A stretch of DNA of 64,000 bases from Promethearchaeota archaeon (GCA_016926735.1 JAFGOA010000187.1:22920-86919); one strand, 5' to 3'. Shown: positions 28,082-36,621, counted from the stretch's first letter. Numbers and translations: made by a program. Notes: generated from the sequence alone by a model not told the origin.

Positions 28082-29032
28082 ATGGAACTATTAAAATTAA
28101 AATCAAATGAAAAGACTATTAATATGATTAAAAAAGATAAAACAGCTAATATATGCTATTTTTTTGATACTGATGAATATGCTTCTCCTTTTGATATCAA
28201 TATGGCTTATGATTCAGGTTATGATATTGTCATTCCTTTCAATCATATGAGTAGTAAAAAAGTTCCTAAGCTGGTTCAAGATGCTATTTTTTCCAGACGG
28301 AAATATAATTCTTCAATTTTCTTTATCGGGGGAAGTGATACGCAGGAAGCAGATTTAATCGCTAAAAATATTTTTAATTCTCTGGTACCACCATTTGAAT
28401 ATCCTATTGTCTTAGATCCCCGAGGATCTCATTCTACAGCCTCGGCCATAGCTGCTAAAACTCTTAGTATTTTAGGAAATATTAATAACAAAAAGATTGT
28501 AATTTTAGGAACGGGTCCAGTTGCTAGAATGGCTGCTTTATTAGGTGCTAAACTTAATGCTAAAATTAATATCGTGGAAACATGGAATAAAGTGGATTTA
28601 AAACAATTTAATGAAATTATAAAAAATCTAAAAAAGGAGTGTAAACAAGAAGAGAATAACCGAATTAATGGAAATTGTGCTTTTTCTGAAGAAGATCGTT
28701 TGGTAATAATAAAAGATGCAGATATTATTTGGTCACTGGCGGCACCTGGAATACAGATCCTTTCAGAGGAAATTATGAGTAATTTAAACAACAGTCAATT
28801 AGTAATTGATGCAAATTTAGTACCTCCCTATGGAATTTATGGATTAAAACCTAAAGATGATAATAAAGAAATATATCCTGGAATTTTTGGAGTTGGAGCA
28901 TTAGTAATTGGAAAATTAAAATATAAGATTGAGTCTTTGATATTAAAAAAAGCAATGAATTCTGCAACAAAAACACTTTATGATTATAATTATGGATTTG
29001 AAATAGCATTGAAATTATTAAATTTAAATTAA
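28082..29032 (+). CDS. Methylene-tetrahydromethanopterin dehydrogenase-like protein 2
   Basis: A 316-residue paralogue of the gene at 26779. It has an extra N-terminal 12-15 residues (MELLKLKSNEK), shared with paralogue 3. CYFFDTDEYASPFDINMAYD, LDPRGSHSTASA and VPPYGIYGLKPKDDN are retained. The nucleotide loop reads VILGTGPVARMAALLGA and the second strand ends in an acidic residue (NIVETWNK), which suggests NAD rather than NADP. A short insertion rich in Lys/Glu/Asn lies before the fifth strand. The cofactor assignment is inference from Rossmann rules. Confidence 0.83.
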   Translation: MELLKLKSNEKTINMIKKDKTANICYFFDTDEYASPFDINMAYDSGYDIVIPFNHMSSKKVPKLVQDAIFSRRKYNSSIFFIGGSDTQEADLIAKNIFNSLVPPFEYPIVLDPRGSHSTASAIAAKTLSILGNINNKKIVILGTGPVARMAALLGAKLNAKINIVETWNKVDLKQFNEIIKNLKKECKQEENNRINGNCAFSEEDRLVIIKDADIIWSLAAPGIQILSEEIMSNLNNSQLVIDANLVPPYGIYGLKPKDDNKEIYPGIFGVGALVIGKLKYKIESLILKKAMNSATKTLYDYNYGFEIALKLLNLN

Positions 29033-29306
29033 TTTTTTTTTAACCTTTTTAGTATATTATTTTTTATTATCTAATTATATACAAATAATTGTATAATAAT
29101 CAAAAATGAATTTTGAAATTAACAAATTATTACCTATTATAAATATATCCATGTTTGTTTATCAGCTTGATATGATTGATAATAATAATAAAAAGCACAT
29201 ATCAGATCATAAAATATATGATAATGATCAAAACATTTATATATTAAAATCATTTCTACATCTTTTGGGGAATATATTTTAAAGAATTTAGCCTGTATTT
29301 TAAAAA

Positions 29307-29313
29307 GAGGTGA
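29307..29313 (+). promoter_or_regulatory. Strong Shine-Dalgarno of MtdB-like gene 3
   Basis: GAGGTGA lies 9 nt before the ATG at 29323. It is one of the best ribosome-binding sites in the window and fixes the start of this paralogue with its N-terminal extension. Confidence 0.7.
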
Positions 29314-29322
29314 GCTTATAAA

Positions 29323-30276
29323 ATGGAATTATTGGAAATAAAACCTGATAAAAGATTAATTAAAGTTATAGAAAAAGAAAAACAAACTGATATTATATGC
29401 TATTTTTTTGATACAGATGAATATGCCTCTCCATTTGACATAAATATGGCTTATGATGCTGGAATAGATAATGTTTTACCTTATAGTAATGTGAAAGCTA
29501 ATTATGTTCCAAAATTAATAAATCAACTTATTTTTTCTAGAAAAATATGTTCTAGAACAATCTTTTTTGTTGGAGGAAGCAAAACAAATGAAGCTGATTT
29601 GATTGCTAAAAATATTTATCATTCATTAGTAGCTCCTTTCAATTTTCCTATCATAATTGATCCTAGAGGGTCTCATACAACTGCCTCAGCGATTATAGCA
29701 ACAATGATTAAAGCTATAAAAAATTTAAAGAATAAAAATATTGTAATATTAGGAACCGGTCCTACAGCAAGAATATTAGCAATATTAGCAGCCAGATTAA
29801 AAGCAAAAATAGTTATGTTCGAAACATTGAAAAACGTTAATCAAAATTATATAAACGATCTCAATTTTGAATTAAGTGAAAAATTAGCTCAAGATTTTAA
29901 AAATCTAACTATTTATTGCAATTCTAACGATATTATTGACCGATTTGACCTAATCAAAAATGCAGATATAATTTGTTCTCTTGTGGCACCTGGAGTAGAG
30001 ATTTTACCTGTTCATATAATTAAAAAATTAAAGAGCCCAAAATTAATTATTGATGGAAATATGGTACCTCCTTATGGTGTGTGGGGATTAAATCCAAATG
30101 ATAATAATAAAGAAATTTATCCAGGGATTTTTGGTATTGGCGCATTAATCATAGGTAATTTAAAGTATAAAATAGAATCTCTTATTTTGAAAGAAGCCAT
30201 GAAATCTAGTATAAAAAGAATTTTTAATTATAATTACGCATTTAATATCGCTTTAAAATTACTTAATTTAAAATAA
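29323..30276 (+). CDS. Methylene-tetrahydromethanopterin dehydrogenase-like protein 3
   Basis: A 317-residue paralogue closest to gene 2 (shared MELL start, FFDTDEYASPFDINMAYD and EIYPGIFGxGAL). The dinucleotide loop is VILGTGPTARILAILAA and the second strand ends VMFETLKN, again acidic, suggesting NAD use. IIDPRGSHTTASA and MVPPYGVWGLNPNDN are kept. The tandem order 1-2-3 and the 2-3 similarity imply two duplication steps. It is followed by a long T tract. Confidence 0.83.
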   Translation: MELLEIKPDKRLIKVIEKEKQTDIICYFFDTDEYASPFDINMAYDAGIDNVLPYSNVKANYVPKLINQLIFSRKICSRTIFFVGGSKTNEADLIAKNIYHSLVAPFNFPIIIDPRGSHTTASAIIATMIKAIKNLKNKNIVILGTGPTARILAILAARLKAKIVMFETLKNVNQNYINDLNFELSEKLAQDFKNLTIYCNSNDIIDRFDLIKNADIICSLVAPGVEILPVHIIKKLKSPKLIIDGNMVPPYGVWGLNPNDNNKEIYPGIFGIGALIIGNLKYKIESLILKEAMKSSIKRIFNYNYAFNIALKLLNLK

Positions 30277-30300
30277 TTTTTTTTTCTTTTTTTTTTTTAA
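30276..30300 (+). terminator. Oligo-T terminator after MtdB-like gene 3
   Basis: Immediately after the stop codon a run of more than 20 nt is almost entirely T, broken by a single C. Oligo-T tracts terminate archaeal RNA polymerase without a hairpin. Confidence 0.6.
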
Positions 30301-30393
30301 ATAATTATCAATAATAATTATTATTAGTAGGAACAATAGTTATTTTCATCTGAAATAAATTATTCTTCTTTTTCTGTAAAAAAAAATAAAATA

Positions 30394-31182
30394 TTATATA
30401 AATAATTTTATAATTAAAAAGATTCCAATTCCTATACCATAAATAGGAATAACATATTTCCAGAATTTATTTGGTATAACTCTTACAAGATATGGAGATA
30501 TTAAGGCAGCAAAAAACCCTCCTGTGAAAAGTGAAGGTAAAAGAATGAGATCAACAATTATTCCAAAATTTTGAATCAAATAGAAACAAAAAATACCAAC
30601 TATTGAAACAATACTTTCTGAAAAAGAAACAATAGCTGTAGCGCTTTTTTCATAAATACCTGAATGAATTTGTCCTAATGTAATTATTGGACCATAACCT
30701 CCTCCTCCAATTCCTTTATTAAAACCTGCTATTGCTGAAAAACCGATTAATAATTTACGATTTAATTTATTTTGTTGATCTTTTTTAATTATTAATTTTA
30801 GAATTGCAACTCCTCCCATAATAACTACTAAAATAGCTACATATGCTTTAATAAAAATGGTTGGCAAATGAAATGCAAGATATGTAATTATAATTGAAGC
30901 AAATATTGCAATACATCCACAAAATGCAAAAATTAATCCGAATTTTGTAGCCTCATTTAATGGTTTGAATGAATAACGAACATTTCCTAATTCATGATCA
31001 AAAAATGTATCAATTATTCCTGTTATTGTTTCAGAAATAAGTATTGTTGGTACTACTTGAAGAGGAGAAAATCCATATAATAACAATAATGGGGATAATG
31101 CAGTTCCAAAACCCATACCTGCCATTGAGTCCATAGATTCAAAAATAAAAGCTAAAATTATAATATCCCAAAATAAATCCAT
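30394..31182 (-). CDS. TauE/SafE family membrane transporter (DUF81)
   Basis: A 262-residue membrane protein with about eight hydrophobic helices. It shows the TauE/SafE layout: an N-terminal half with SMAGMGFGTALSPLLLLYGFSPLQVVPTIL (shown in part) and a second half with GFNKGIGGGGYGPIITLGQI, containing the family's glycine-rich repeat. Members export sulfite, sulfoacetate or other organic anions; the substrate here is unknown. The ATG has AGAGGTAA upstream. A 46-residue membrane protein gene precedes it by 13 nt, probably in one operon. Confidence 0.87.
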   Translation of the reverse strand: MDLFWDIIILAFIFESMDSMAGMGFGTALSPLLLLYGFSPLQVVPTILISETITGIIDTFFDHELGNVRYSFKPLNEATKFGLIFAFCGCIAIFASIIITYLAFHLPTIFIKAYVAILVVIMGGVAILKLIIKKDQQNKLNRKLLIGFSAIAGFNKGIGGGGYGPIITLGQIHSGIYEKSATAIVSFSESIVSIVGIFCFYLIQNFGIIVDLILLPSLFTGGFFAALISPYLVRVIPNKFWKYVIPIYGIGIGIFLIIKLFI

Positions 31183-31195
31183 TCTTATATTACCT

Positions 31196-31336
31196 CTAAA
31201 TGGTAAAATGAAATATAAGCATTATTAGAATATAGAATAAAATAGCAAAAAGAATTTTCTTAATCGTATTTCTTTCTAATTTCATTCTTTCTCTAATATG
31301 GCGTTCATCCAATCTTTTAGCTTCTGATCCAATCAT
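31196..31336 (-). CDS. Small single-pass membrane protein upstream of the TauE-type transporter
   Basis: A 46-residue frame begins at the ATG 31334-31336 and ends 13 nt before the transporter start. The first half is charged (RLDERHIRERMKLERNTIKK), and the second is one hydrophobic helix (ILFAILFYILIMLIFHF). The positive-inside layout and the tight spacing to the transporter support a real gene. No family is recognised; it may be an accessory subunit (inference). Confidence 0.55.
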   Translation of the reverse strand: MIGSEAKRLDERHIRERMKLERNTIKKILFAILFYILIMLIFHFTI

Positions 31337-31774
31337 AACTTTAAATATTTTATTAATTAGTAATCTAAATTTAATTTGAAAATTATTATTTTAGATATAG
31401 TATTTAGGAGATTATCACTATTTAAGGTTTTTTACTTAATTGATCATCGAGATGATCAAAACCAATAAATTTAAATATAATTCCATTGAAATAAAGAAAA
31501 ATTACATAATTTTTACAGATTAAAAAAAATTAAAATTTGAATTGATTTTAAACATATTTATTTGTATTTTCTTTAACTTGCTTGGAACTTTTATTTCATA
31601 ATTCTAAATCTTTTTAGATTAATTTTGTATAAACAAAAATAATGATATTAAAATATCCATTTCTTTCTTTTAGGGGGACAAAAAATAGAAGAATTTTTAT
31701 ATTTAAAATGATAAAATCTTTAATCATTTCTAAATTTTTTAATATAATCAAAGTATTTGTTGATATATTCAAAG
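31337..31774. other. Divergent regulatory region upstream of iorB
   Basis: The region holds no coding frame. It contains a perfect palindrome at 31440-31459 (listed separately) and a TATA-like stretch TTTTTATATTTAAAA at about 31694-31708, some 70-80 nt before the iorB ATG. Confidence 0.4.
31440..31459. promoter_or_regulatory. Perfect 20-nt palindrome, possible operator
   Basis: Arms TTGATCATC and GATGATCAA surround a GA centre. It lies between the divergent transporter operon and iorB, about 100 nt from the former and 315 nt from the latter. A dimeric regulator site or a hairpin in a leader are both possible. Confidence 0.4.
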
Positions 31775-32479
31775 ATGAGCTTTAAAGAAACTGATATTAT
31801 TAATATTGTTGTAGCAGGAACTGCCGGACAGGGAGTTATTTCAGTTAAACGATTAATTGAATTTGCAGCTCAAAAAGCAGGCGCAGAGCGAATTCTTGGA
31901 AGTGAAATCTTTATTTAGTTAGAATAAAGACATTTAATGCATGGACTCGCTCAGAGAGAAGGTGCTATAACAAGTCATACACGATATCAAAAGAAATTGT
32001 TCAATAATCCTCGTAAAGATTTGCAATCTTCATTAATCTGCTATGGAGATGCGGATATTTATATTTGTCTCGAACCAGTTGAAGCTTTGAGAAGAGGTAT
32101 TTTTGCTTCGGAAAAGACAACTTTTGTAATAAATTCAAGAACAATTCCTGGTGTAATGATAACTGCTGGTCTGGAAAAATACCCATCATTAGATAAAATT
32201 AAAGAAACTTTGATAGGTAATGCTAAAGATGTTTATTTTATAAATGCTACTGAAATATCTTTAGAATATTTCAAACAAAATCAGCAAGTAAATATAATAA
32301 TGTTAGGTTTTGCTATATCAACTAATAAATTACCTTTTATCGAAATAGATCATTATGAAGATGTAATTAAAGAATGGCTAAAAGATCCTGAAATAAATAT
32401 TAAAGCATTGCATTTAGGTATCGAAAAAGGTAAAGAAATAATCGAAAAAATGAATTTAAATCCAGACAAGATAGAATAA
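31775..32479 (+). CDS. iorB: Indolepyruvate:ferredoxin oxidoreductase beta subunit, interrupted by a BHB intron
   Basis: Exon 1 (31775-31906, 44 codons) encodes NIVVAGTAGQGVISVKRLIEFAA and ends in LGSE. Exon 2 (31937-32479) resumes MHGLAQREGAITSHTRY, the family's conserved HGxAQRxG. Between them, 30 nt in the same frame contain TAG and TAA stops. Removing them gives a 224-residue protein of normal IorB length and sequence. IorB binds the 2-oxoacid/CoA side of the IorAB complex. The 5' part of the gene is missed if translation is taken from the ATG at 31937. The partner iorA is 5.2 kb upstream. Confidence 0.88.
31907..31936 (+). other. Candidate archaeal mRNA intron (30 nt, BHB) in iorB
   Basis: Central helix AGTG (31901-31904) pairs with CATT (31931-31934, one G-U). 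The bulges are AAA (31905-31907) and TAA (31935-31937). The inner helix TCTTTATT (31908-31915) pairs perfectly with AATAAAGA (31923-31930) around the loop TAGTTAG. Cutting after the second nucleotide of each bulge joins GAA to ATG in frame. Geometry and size match the tRNA introns at 18.6 kb. Confidence 0.82.
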
Positions 32480-32521
32480 ATGATTGATAAAGAGAATGTC
32501 TAATAAAATTTAAAAAAATAA

Positions 32522-33442
32522 TTAGCTTATAGACACTATAATTGTTCCAATAATTATTATAATAATTCCTAGTATTTGATACTTATTCAGATTTTCTTTT
32601 AGGATAATAATCCCTAAAATAACAGTAATTAAAGGATTTATGGCAGTAATTGGGCTTGCTCGAGAGATACCAATCAGACGAATTGCTTCAAAATAAGCAA
32701 CGCTTCCTATACCCCAAGCCATTATTCCTGCATATACTAAGAATATGAAATTTCGTTTTGAAATTGATTTTCTTTCTCTCTTTATTTTATTATTATTAGT
32801 ATTTCCAATTGAAAATATCAACCATACTATTGTTGTGAATATAGTAGATACAAAAAATCTAAAAGCTGTTACTGAATATGTGTTAATATTAGGAAATTCA
32901 AAAACGAAATTTAACATAACCAAGGATATTGACCATGATAAAGCACCCAAAATAGCTAATAATATACTTGTATAATATAATTTAGTATTAATCTCTTCTT
33001 TACTATCATTATATCCATTTTTCTGGGATACAAATCCTACTCCAATAACCGTTGTAATAGTTCCTATAATAGTCAAAATAGATATGTTCTCAATATCACC
33101 TATAATTAATATAGTTGCTATAAAGATTGGTGTAATTGAAGACGCAACTTGAACAATTGATGCTTTTCCCATTTTGAGTGCTTTAAAATAAAGAATTTCA
33201 CCCAAAGAGTTTAATAGACCTCCAATTATTAAAAGAAAAGATATATTCATTTGAAATAAAGATCTAAAAGAATATATTAGACCAGAAGCTAATATAAATA
33301 TGAGAAGAAAACAAACAGCTGAAAACCCACGAATAATTACTGAGACCAATGGAGATTGTTCTTTTAAAACTACTTTAACAACAATAACTGTTGATCCCCA
33401 GCAGAATGCTGCCAATATTGATAGTATTATTCCTAAGAACAA
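32522..33442 (-). CDS. EamA/DMT superfamily transporter
   Basis: A 306-residue membrane protein with ten predicted helices in two EamA repeats. The first repeat ends in LYFKALKMGKASIVQVASSITPIFIATILI and the second in YFEAIRLIGISRASPITAINPLITVILGIIIL (both shown in part as visible patterns). Such proteins export or import metabolites such as amino acids; the substrate is not predictable. Start is TTG at 33442. It is convergent with iorB. Confidence 0.88.
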   Translation of the reverse strand: MFLGIILSILAAFCWGSTVIVVKVVLKEQSPLVSVIIRGFSAVCFLLIFILASGLIYSFRSLFQMNISFLLIIGGLLNSLGEILYFKALKMGKASIVQVASSITPIFIATILIIGDIENISILTIIGTITTVIGVGFVSQKNGYNDSKEEINTKLYYTSILLAILGALSWSISLVMLNFVFEFPNINTYSVTAFRFFVSTIFTTIVWLIFSIGNTNNNKIKRERKSISKRNFIFLVYAGIMAWGIGSVAYFEAIRLIGISRASPITAINPLITVILGIIILKENLNKYQILGIIIIIIGTIIVSIS

Positions 33443-33908
33443 TGCCTTTCACTAAATTCTTTTTTTTAATTTTTACAATTTATTTGATTTTCCTTATTTT
33501 TTATTATATGCTCAAATAGAAAGATCTTGAGAAGATATAAAAAGAAGGATAATATATTTTTAGTTTTAAAACAACAAAATTAAGTAGTCTTAATACTATA
33601 AAAGATGGAATGTTAAAAATTATATAAACTTTGCGCTAATCTAATGGGAAAGATTTCCCTTATATTATTTTGGAGGATAATTTAAAGGATATTCAATCTA
33701 GATACAATATAATTTAAGAAAACCTTTTTATCTTCGATTTTAGGAACTTAACTAAAATATAAATACCTCAAAATCTAAAAATTAGAACACCATATAAAGA
33801 TATTATTGCTTATGTTGCAATGATATTACCATCAAAAAAAATATTCTATTGCTTTGGGAATGATTTTTTTTTCAATTTAAGGTGATTCTTAGGATTATTA
33901 AAGATGAT
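33443..33908. other. AT-rich intergenic region
   Basis: I see no reading frame, tRNA or strong inverted repeat in these 466 nt. Confidence 0.3.
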
Positions 33909-34379
33909 TTATTTTAATTCTTTTTTTAACATTATCATATGCTTTAAAAGTATTCCATTCTCATAGATAGGTTCAGGGTAATTATCACTGATAAAATTCT
34001 TTTTAATATCATAAATTTCAAAGCCTACTTTTTGATATAAATATAATTGTTTAATTCCTCCATTCGCGGTACCGATAATAATTGTTTTAAAATTTTTTTC
34101 TCGTGCTCTTCTTATAGCGTCTAATAACAATGTTCTTCCTATTCCATGTCCTTGATATTCTTCATCCACAGCAATATTTTTAATTTCAACAATATTATTC
34201 CTTAAATCTTGAAGAACATAGACTGCTATAATTTTTTCATTATTTACTAAAATATAAATTTCTGAATCATTTATATATTTATTAATCGCTTCTGTCGTCT
34301 CATCTGCTAAAAGTAATAAATCATAAGGTATATCCTCATTTCTCTGCAATTGTCTGATTTTACTATTTTCAAAATTCAT
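33909..34379 (-). CDS. GNAT family N-acetyltransferase
   Basis: A 156-residue acetyltransferase. The acetyl-CoA motif is EYQGHGIGRTLLLDAIRRAR (about residues 75-94), preceded by the strand IVEIKNIAVDE and followed by KTIIIGTANGGIKQLYLYQKVGFEIYDI. The latter pattern (TANxxxxQLxLYQKxGF) resembles a bacterial acetyltransferase subfamily. The substrate is unknown. It stands alone. Confidence 0.87.
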   Translation of the reverse strand: MNFENSKIRQLQRNEDIPYDLLLLADETTEAINKYINDSEIYILVNNEKIIAVYVLQDLRNNIVEIKNIAVDEEYQGHGIGRTLLLDAIRRAREKNFKTIIIGTANGGIKQLYLYQKVGFEIYDIKKNFISDNYPEPIYENGILLKHMIMLKKELK

Positions 34380-34760
34380 ATTTCAATCTATGTTATCAAA
34401 TTATTTGTTATTTTTTATATTTTCTAACAATTTCTAGCTAAAAAATAAATTGTAAATCATATTATTAATTTGTAAAAATAATTGGATAAAAAATATAATA
34501 AATAAAATTAAAGATTCTATTTAATCCAATGGTTATAGAGATAATATTAAACGTAAATAATTTAAAGAAAATCTAAAATTTCATTGGTTCTTGTTATTTA
34601 TTTTGCTTTTTTTTTCTAAAAAATCAATAATTCTCAAGTATGCATCTTTTCTGAGAATATACAATTAGAAGTAGATAATAAAAAAATATAATAGATGATT
34701 TTTTCAATTGACCGATGAATTACTGTAAAAATTACCAATTTTTTATAGATAGTTGTAAAG
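34380..34760. other. AT-rich intergenic region
   Basis: No gene is seen. One modest hairpin, ATTCTCA/TGAGAAT near 34630-34660, is the only inverted repeat noticed. Confidence 0.3.
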
Positions 34761-35780
34761 CTATTGCTTATCAGTATATAAAAAATTTCTCTCCCCAAGT
34801 ATTTCATCTATTTCATCCATTTGATATTTATTTAATGGCCCAAATTCCAATGTTTTCACATTTTCCTCAACTTGATTTTTGGTTTTAAAACCAGGAATTG
34901 GAATTGTGTTATTACTGCGAGCTAAGATCCAAGAAAGAGCTCCTTGTACCATCGAACGCCCATCACTCATTAATATATCTTTTATGGAATCTAGTTTTCC
35001 TAACCACTCTGGATCAGGTCTTCCCCCTTTAAAATATTTTAACCATTCGGGGGCATTTTTTCCTCGAACATCATTTTCAGGAAGTAGTGATTTTGATGAA
35101 TATTTACCCGTAAGTAACCCCATAGCTAGTACAGTTCTATTGATACTTGCTAAATTATTTTTTTCACATAACCCGATAATTTCTTTCATATCATGCAAAA
35201 CATTAAGTTCATGCTGGATAGAAACACAATTTGAATTTTTTACAAAATATTCACTCAAATCAAATAAATCTGTACTCCATCCATATGCATTTATTTGTCC
35301 ACTTGATTTTAAATCATCTAATGTATGTATTATTGGAATTAGATCATCTTTTGAGACATACCATAAATGTATCTGATATAAATCGATATAATCTGTGCCT
35401 AATCTATTTAATGAAGCTTTACAAGCTTCTTTAATATATTCAGGAGTGATGTTTGTTCCTGTTCTTATTTTATTCTTTGAATCAAAAGTATTGCCAAACT
35501 TGGTTGCAATTATAATATCATCTCTATAACCTTTAATTGCTTTACCTAAAATTTCTTCGCTATGACCTGCTCCATACACATCTGCTGTATCAAAAAAATT
35601 AATTCCTAAATCAATAGCACATTGTATTGCTTTAATTGATTCCGCATCATCTATATTACCATAACCCGATGGAATTCCATTTTCATCCATAGTTACTCCT
35701 CCTATAGCCCAACAACCCATTCCCAAGGGACTCACTTTTATTTTTGATTTACCTAACGTTCTTTTTTCCAGTTTTACCAT
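34761..35780 (-). CDS. Aldo/keto reductase
   Basis: A 339-residue NADP(H)-dependent (beta/alpha)8 oxidoreductase. The catalytic tetrad is visible: Asp and Tyr in FFDTADVYGAGHSEE (about residues 60-74), Lys in IIATKFG and His in YQIHLW. The phosphate-binding end IPIPGFKTKNQVEEN is near the C-terminus. It resembles the bacterial AKR group of sugar or aldehyde reductases; the substrate is unknown. Start ATG. Confidence 0.92.
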   Translation of the reverse strand: MVKLEKRTLGKSKIKVSPLGMGCWAIGGVTMDENGIPSGYGNIDDAESIKAIQCAIDLGINFFDTADVYGAGHSEEILGKAIKGYRDDIIIATKFGNTFDSKNKIRTGTNITPEYIKEACKASLNRLGTDYIDLYQIHLWYVSKDDLIPIIHTLDDLKSSGQINAYGWSTDLFDLSEYFVKNSNCVSIQHELNVLHDMKEIIGLCEKNNLASINRTVLAMGLLTGKYSSKSLLPENDVRGKNAPEWLKYFKGGRPDPEWLGKLDSIKDILMSDGRSMVQGALSWILARSNNTIPIPGFKTKNQVEENVKTLEFGPLNKYQMDEIDEILGERNFLYTDKQ

Positions 35781-36096
35781 GAGAATACACTAATATTTTT
35801 TAAACAACGATATAAGATTAATTAGAAAGAATAAATCTTAAATCTGTCTATTTTAAGTTACAAAATATTTTTCTAATTGTTAACTAAAACTCTATAAAAA
35901 TCATTAACTTCTTTTCTAATTATATTCTTTTTAAAATAAAAAGCTAGTCCCTAAAAATATTAGGATATTTGCTTACTATGGGGACTAAAACATAACTCAT
36001 TGATAAAAATTTAAGAGTAAGCAAAAGATTTTTTGAGTTTATTAAAGTATTTTATTAAATTGTGATCTTTTGTAAAAATAAAAATGAGAATTTTGA
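35781..36096. other. Intergenic region with a predicted RNA pseudoknot
   Basis: No reading frame is seen. TAGTCCC (35945-35951) pairs with GGGACTA (35981-35987), and GCTTACT (35971-35977) inside that loop pairs with AGTAAGC (36016-36022) outside it. The crossing pairs form an H-type pseudoknot. On the minus strand a T-rich run follows the first stem. The strand and identity are unknown. Confidence 0.4.
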
Positions 36097-36621
36097 CTAA
36101 GTTCTTTTAATTATTCTAATTAATCCTTTTTTACGTAATTTCTCCATGATTATTTCAACGTTTTCTAAAGATATACTTGCGATTTGAGCAACCTTTTCTA
36201 CTGTATTCATTCCATCACAAATTTTCATTACTTTATATTCTTCAGCGGTTACCATACCAAGAGAGACACTCATTTTTGGTACTTCTTTTACAATTATAGG
36301 AATGCGAACATCTCCTGTTTGTGTTCCCATTCTTAATTCAGGGAGACTTGGACTTGCACCAAAAAATGATTTTACTTCAGTAACACTATATTGATCATTA
36401 ATATAAACGTAAATTGTATGTTCATTTATAGATGGATCATCCAGATCATCTGGGTCAGGACTGGGATTGGTATGCTTATATTCTTTTGTATAGGGTCCCA
36501 TAGATAAACCTTTCGCAATTTCATCCTTATCTACTTTAAGATCAATCATCTCTTTACAGATATCACACCATGCCCATATCTCGATAAAGGTAAAATATTT
36601 CTTGACTTTATTTTGAGCCAT
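36097..36621 (-). CDS. Asgard-type protein with N-terminal CxxC region and C-terminal winged helix
   Basis: A 174-residue soluble protein. The N-terminal part has WAWCDICKEMIDLKVD and a beta-rich segment with HTIYVYINDQYSVTEVKSFFG. The C-terminal 60 residues resemble a winged helix (TAEEYKVMKICDGMNTVEKVAQIASISLENVEIIMEKLRKKGLI; shown in part). The combination suggests a regulator, but no known family is recognised. It is divergent from the zinc-finger gene at 36811. Confidence 0.6.
   Translation of the reverse strand: MAQNKVKKYFTFIEIWAWCDICKEMIDLKVDKDEIAKGLSMGPYTKEYKHTNPSPDPDDLDDPSINEHTIYVYINDQYSVTEVKSFFGASPSLPELRMGTQTGDVRIPIIVKEVPKMSVSLGMVTAEEYKVMKICDGMNTVEKVAQIASISLENVEIIMEKLRKKGLIRIIKRT

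Noticed and set aside
31775..32479. iorB as a pseudogene with two nonsense codons
   Set aside because: The rest of the gene is intact and in one frame, the insert is exactly 30 nt with a BHB fold, and removal restores the family consensus. Decay would not produce this pattern, though transcript data are needed.
34630..34660. Stem-loop ATTCTCA/TGAGAAT
   Set aside because: Seven AT-rich pairs with a long loop are expected by chance at this base composition.
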